Source: Chondrilla cf. caribensis (taxonomy: Eukaryota > Porifera > Demospongiae > Chondrillida > Chondrillidae). Taken from it: a DNA stretch of 64,000 nucleotides. The stretch is taken from contig OZ026558.1 in the NCBI GenBank assembly GCA_964020155.1, forward strand, positions 2,067,163 through 2,131,162, in the 5' to 3' direction. Numbering within the stretch: position 1 is the stretch's first letter; each line of letters begins with the position of its first letter. The position numbers and the translations under genes are program-made. A model generated the notes under the pieces. The model ran no database searches. It saw only the letters and a program-made list of their open reading frames with translations, and was not told the origin of the DNA. Positions 58,737 through 64,000 of this stretch are shown here, piece by piece.

Positions 58737-59640
58737 TGGGGAATATGTTCTATATACCACAGATCTAGTGGAGACTCACTACATGTCTGATATTCTGGTA
58801 ATTTCCTAGGACAAGCACTAGCTGTTCAGCAAATAATGTACAATATATTCAGAGATTAACAGACAATAACTAGTATCAACATAAACAATCACTTACAGTA
58901 CATATTATGATCCCTATGTACATAATAAGAGGTTACAGTGACCACATAATATTATAGTGGAGTACTATACTATTGTGACATTGTGTGGCTCCACCAAGAC
59001 TAGTGATAACGCCCACTCAAACAGGTCTATATTAAATTGGCACCTATGAGTCAACATGTTGTTTCAACAAGTCATAGACCGCAATATATTGTACAGGTGT
59101 TCGACGACATGGTGCCAAATAAGCACTGGTATGAGGAACGCCAGTTATATAAGTTTTATCAGCAATTCCTTTCAATAAAATTCAACTAAAGTTTCAAACT
59201 GCATTTTGAAATTTCATTTCTTTAAATTTGACTTTACAATGAGTCCATTTTCACACATTTTTGAGGGCAATGCCTATGATATTACCATATTTGGGCTCAC
59301 AAACTTTCATACTTTTTCAGAGGCCTACATTCAATGTAATAAACAATTAATAATAAGTATACAATGACATAATATTACTATTGGCAATAACCACCAATTA
59401 CCAAGATTATTAACGTAATACAAAATTGATACCAATAGATATATGCAATGATAAAATTTGGAATATGAATGCCGTATACAGTGTGCAATCAGTACTGGAA
59501 GTGCAAAAACTACAGTAATTCCCTCACATATTATGTGTAACATGTTTTTCATGCCTGAATGCTCACGAAGGTCACCTTCTGAAGCACCACATCTACAATA
59601 ATTGTTCATTTCAGGTGATTCCGCTCAGGTTTAATTGTAA
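58660..59640. repeat. 5' tandem duplication, distal unit
   Basis: Second copy of the upstream region of receptor copy B, described with the proximal unit. ORFs inside it are short and not conserved between the two units. Confidence 0.75.
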
Positions 59641-59699
59641 GGCCACCATGTGGACATGCTGTGCAAAGTTTTTAAAAAATTAATACTTTCTCCCTTCTG

Positions 59700-61200
59700 C
59701 TCCAGTCTCAAATGTGATCTGTTAGTAGCAGCGTGACATGAAGACTTTAGTTTAGTAGCTGATCTCGAGGGAGATCCAAGCATGAGCCGTCATACATAAA
59801 TCAAATAAGCAAACGATATCAACAGTTACTGTTCAGTTTAGCTGGAAGTTATAAAAGCATAGTCAATCAACTCAGTGCATGTAACACACAATATCTAAAC
59901 AGAGACTTTGTCATATAACTTCAGTGAAAAAGATAGGATATTAATATAATATCTTGGTATTACTTGGCCCGGGCTACAAGTAATGTGAATCATTGCATAC
60001 TGTATATTGCTATTAATTTAAATAATTTTAGTTTGTTTCAAACCCTATCAGTAGGGAATCAATTTCAATTGACAAGTGTTCTGAACAAATGACTCAGGAA
60101 TATGGTCAACCATTGTCACAAACTTACATTCAGGAATGCTGATGCCATTCGGACTAAGCAATTGGATGCATTTTTATTCTTATCTTTAGCCAGCAAATTA
60201 GACATATCCAGATACATGTTGTTCTGCCAAAGAAATGTATTAAGTTGTATCCCCATGACATCTTTAAGTTACTTCAAAGGCACCGACAACGGTGCAAATC
60301 CGATACACCAGGGTATAAAGGTAATGTCCCTAAGCGCCCTTTTATACAATAATAACAAATTACGTGTTACCGCAGTACGTTATCTACGTATGTATAATAA
60401 TATTATAATATTATTATTAGATAATTCTGGCTTTTGTTATGTATAATATCTGGTTAATATATACAGAAGAATTGGAGACATTTACGGCGCATTTGGTGTT
60501 CTGTCGGTGTTGTTGGGAATACATGGCGGGGAGCCCTAATTCCGATGCTTCCTAATCGCGGACGCTTTGGATTCAGTTGTAGCGGTTAAATTTCTCTTCG
60601 CGAACTGTTTTCCGATCACGTTTACTAGGAAACTGATCCTCAATCTACGAAGCATCCAAAACTACTAATGTGTAAAGGTTTTAGATACATTATCATGCGA
60701 CTTGATGTCCGAAATTATGGCACCTTACCATGTATCGTTTTTGGCGTGCTCAGCTTTTGCTTTGGGGGTCTGTGCAGTTTTATGCATGGGAGGCTCAAAA
60801 TAGTCTTCTGGCTCATTTATACCATAAGAGCTCTCTTCGACTTTGCTGTCGTACATAAAAATCTAACAACTAATTTAAAACTAAACTAAAGGTGTTGAGA
60901 GTATTTTTGTGAAAAATCCGTTTGGATTCAGGAGCGTTTAAAAATGCAGTCTGGTGAAGAGAGTTCTTCATCTACGCTCCTAAATCCAAACTTTAAGGGT
61001 TTTCCAAAAACAGTTGGAAACTTCGCAGTCCGAAATCCCTATATATTTGAGTGTAGGAGTATCTATGGTCGCAGTAATAATTCGAATACGTCGACCAAGC
61101 TGTTTCGTGATACAAGCCCTCGGGACTTGTGACAAATAGGATACACCCCAAATAGACATGATACATAGTCTAAGAGCTAATTCTTTATATTAAAATCATT
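59700..61200. other. Unassigned region with locally higher GC
   Basis: ORFs of 60-114 codons (60,102-60,446; 60,668-60,889; 60,944-61,132) have no recognisable domain. A short inverted repeat, gtttggattcaggagcg / cgctcctaaatccaaac, lies around 60,921-60,995. Possibly an old element or an unrecognised gene's exons; I cannot assign it. Confidence 0.3.
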
Positions 61201-62134
61201 TTGATAGGTAAAGGTAAGGAGAATGAATTCAAACTTGTTGAAGCTGACAAATGATAATAATTATTATAATTATTATTATAAGCTCTCGCTATTTTCATGA
61301 GCACAATGGGTTCATTACACATTATTATGATTTCTTGTTAAGCATATTTTGGACCCTACTTAATAAATGTTTTGATGAAGTGGATTAAATCTCTAAAGTT
61401 CCATCAGAAGGTAAGTTAGTTCACACTCTTCCAAATCTGGATTTGAGTAATTTCCATTCTGGTGATACAAATCACAATGTTTCAGAAAAATTGACATATT
61501 TCAGTAAAAGTAGGTTATCTTTACCATAATAACAATAATACAGACTATAGTCAGTGAGTGACACCCAGGCCCAATCAGTGACTGGTACACACATGATTAT
61601 CATGAATACCATTGTCATACTTCCTATATTCATGCAGGAAGTAGGTATACACCAACACTGATCCCGTATAAAAGGAACAACTTACTGTGCTGAAAACATA
61701 CTCTGACATTGTTAGGTATAGAACTCTGACTGTAGACTCAGGACAGAACTAACCTGGTCCACTTCTTGGTACAAGACTGACCAAAGCTTACCTGAACCTA
61801 CTGATCTATTTCTGGATATCAAGGCACAAACGTGCCCATACTTGGAAAAGACAAGTTCAAAGGTACATATCTACTGAGTGTTAAGTGCAAGGTAAAATGT
61901 GGACAAATATCAATATATTATCTGGTTGTTCTCTGCCAAATTACACCACAGATTTAGTTTTGATAGCTAAATACAGTCTTGTGATATTTACTTAGTACTG
62001 CCACTTGTGCAGAGAGGAAATGGGCATGGTATATACTATAATAATATTTTACCAATCCGCGATAGCAATTTTCCACAGTGAGGACAGTACAGCACAAAGC
62101 TGTATGCACTTATGCTCAGGCATCAGTCACTCAT

Positions 62135-63010
62135 AACTAGCAAATATCATTCCTGTTAAATATGCTGTCTACAAATAGCTCAGAGAACTTTTCACCCCAA
62201 CCAAATACATAACACACAAAGCACACAACGATACAGGTACAGGACAATGTATATTTATAGCCGTTGCAACAACTCAACAATTTGCCTTTGGGCTGTTTTT
62301 GGCTTTCTAGGTCACCACAGACTATAGTCACCTGATTATAGTGCATTAATAATTAATTGAATCTAATCCAGTATTGACAATTTATTGGTGATGACACTAG
62401 CTGGTGTATGTTTACTGGAGTATAACCACCCACTGCCCTCAATATTGGGGTCATGGGATCACCTGATAGAGTTTGTGATTGTGTGAACTCTACAACACGT
62501 AGAGTATACAATATTATACGTACAGTACGTACAGTATTGTAGTACACTATGAATTTAAACACTTCCCTGTGTACGCAGAAGATTATGCTGGAAAAATGTA
62601 CAGGTACAAGCCTAAGCAAAACATTGTGAGCATGCATATGCAAGGAAAATTGCTACACACTTGCTGCCTTATGTCCTAAAAACTCGAGTTAATCATGACT
62701 GCTGAATGTGTTCACTAGACAGATTGATACTCAATCCTTGGCTGTACATAGACTATAATCTGAGTAGTCTCATACCCAGGCAATATTATATCCCTGTTAC
62801 ACAGTCCGCAAATAGCTCATGTGCAGAGCCCATATTATCCCAAACATGCATAGACAGAAAATGCAGAGATGTTAATTAAGATAATATGGGTACAAAACTA
62901 TCAGTATAATGCCTGTAAATAAACGCATCTATTGACTTTGGGCTCATTCTTTGGCATTCTAGGTCTGTACAGACTGTAGTGACATTTCATCTCAATTAAG
63001 TGCATTTAAG
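62135..63010. repeat. Degenerate two-copy repeat
   Basis: Blocks at about 62,140-62,350 and 62,790-63,010 share, in order, ttcctgtta(aa)/tccctgtta, aaatagctca, tgcctt-tgggct, ggctttctaggtc / ggcattctaggtc and agactatagtcac / agactgtagtgac. No gene recognised between 61,200 and 63,230. Confidence 0.5.
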
Positions 63011-63229
63011 ACATACATAGCAATCTTAATGCACGATTGCACTTTTCCATGGCAGTAATGACAATTTAATGGCAATTTGTCAATTTGTGGCTATCTTTAT
63101 AATAGCATTGTTAGTTACATCCCATAGTTGCTGCATGTCCACTAGAGGATATGCTAAGAAACTACTAACAGCCACTGACAATTGGGATCAAAGGGGTCAA
63201 CAATGAGCAAATGTATTGTATGTACATAG

Positions 63230-63720
63230 AGAACATCCGTAAATCAGCCACAGTTGATCCAGGGGAAATGTTTGTCGATTAATGATATTGCGGATTATTC
63301 AGAGCTTCTTCAGGATGTCTCCTATTATTTGTGGTACAATTTGCACATTTTGTTCCGTCAAGAAATAACCTGTGAGTATATTTCTTGTGTTGCTGTCCGA
63401 TTCCTTTCCCTGTATTTGCAAATTTTATTCTTTTGTTTCATTGTCTGGCCATCTCTGAAATGATGACGTAATTGTGATGTCATGTGTTCAGTCATGTGCT
63501 TAAGCATGTGACGATGATGTCATAATTCAGATTTGCATCACCATGTTCTCGGGATCTTCTGTAGAAGGAGATCCCAAAAGTGCAAATTGTTATTCAGAAG
63601 AATGACGGATGGCAAATTATGTTGATAGAGTAACTATAAGAGCAAATGTGTTTTGATATAGTATGGCAGATAAAACTGTTTGGCAGATGTACTTGGAGCA
63701 GATTAATGAATATTTATGAC
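63230..63720. mobile_element. Degraded pogo-like element
   Basis: Shares gattaatgatat, gagcttcttca(g/a)gatgtctcctat and the subterminal parts with 41,457-41,927, in the same orientation. The terminal repeats are worn (catccgtaaatcagcc / cagattaatgaatatt). No transposase. Confidence 0.55.
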
Positions 63721-64000
63721 ACAATGTAATCAGCAACACATTTCAACACTAATATATGTGATATAACAAATAATAGAAGTCAGTATGTACTTGACCAGGT
63801 AAGGCAATCAGTATGGAAGAGAATTTGAAATTCTGATGTGATATTTCAAACTGGCGGTGGGCACATAACCTTGCGTAATGTCATTCCACATATAAAAGGC
63901 TCTGTTCAATGTCCCAATGTATGCTCATGGCATAATGACGCTGAATATGTTCTATTATGACTATTCATGTTTAGCCTGTGTATCAACTCAACATTTGCCC

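Noticed and set aside
1..64000. CRISPR arrays, operons, bacterial promoters or ribosome binding sites
   Set aside because: The DNA is eukaryotic with spliced genes; the tandem arrays have no spacers and are minisatellites.

Overview
The window is animal (metazoan) nuclear DNA. It is AT-rich, with short GT-AG introns (several of 40-80 bp), many tacgta/tgta-type simple repeats and a dense load of small non-autonomous DNA transposons. Extracellular-matrix genes dominate. One is a short collagen with a Cys-rich C-terminal domain of the type annotated in sponges as 'short-chain collagen C4-like'; the other is a large NIDO/EGF/FN3 transmembrane protein. Together they suggest a demosponge. This is inference from gene content; no rRNA or mitochondrial marker is present.

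Layout. (1) About 1-12.3 kb: flanking DNA with a hAT-type MITE (149-498), several TA-flanked pogo-like MITEs, minisatellites, and a small minus-strand gene (1,869-3,517) whose seven predicted exons all join in phase. (2) 12.7-32.3 kb and 39.8-57.4 kb are two arms of a large imperfect inverted duplication. Each arm carries a 28-coding-exon gene for a type I membrane protein: signal peptide, NIDO domain, 21 EGF domains each on its own phase 1-1 exon, one FN3-like domain, one membrane span and a short tail. Copy A (plus) encodes 1,311 residues and copy B (minus) 1,319. I traced every exon in both copies and found no stop or frameshift. (3) 29.5-38.6 kb, the inner arm A and spacer: two intact short-chain collagen genes (minus) lie in a tandem duplication with at least three collagen pseudogenes. 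Arm B keeps only a relic of the collagen first exon (40,407-40,470, plus). (4) 38.9-39.8 kb: a 30-bp minisatellite that abuts the inner end of arm B. (5) 57.4-64 kb: a tandem duplication of the copy B 5' region holding a dead copy of exon 1, then DNA with no gene I can identify.

How it fits together. A unit of one NIDO/EGF receptor gene with a convergent short-chain collagen gene was duplicated head-to-head, and the collagen part was also duplicated in tandem. Afterwards each copy gained its own insertions: a THAP-containing fold-back element, pogo-like MITEs, a hAT-like element with a 63-nt palindrome, and a fold-back tRNA-derived SINE with an 11-bp target duplication. Intronic minisatellites changed length. 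The receptor ectodomains stayed nearly identical, while juxtamembrane and tail exons acquired in-frame indels and the 5' ends were exchanged. Such membrane and matrix products could act in cell adhesion or matrix assembly, but that role is inferred from domains only.
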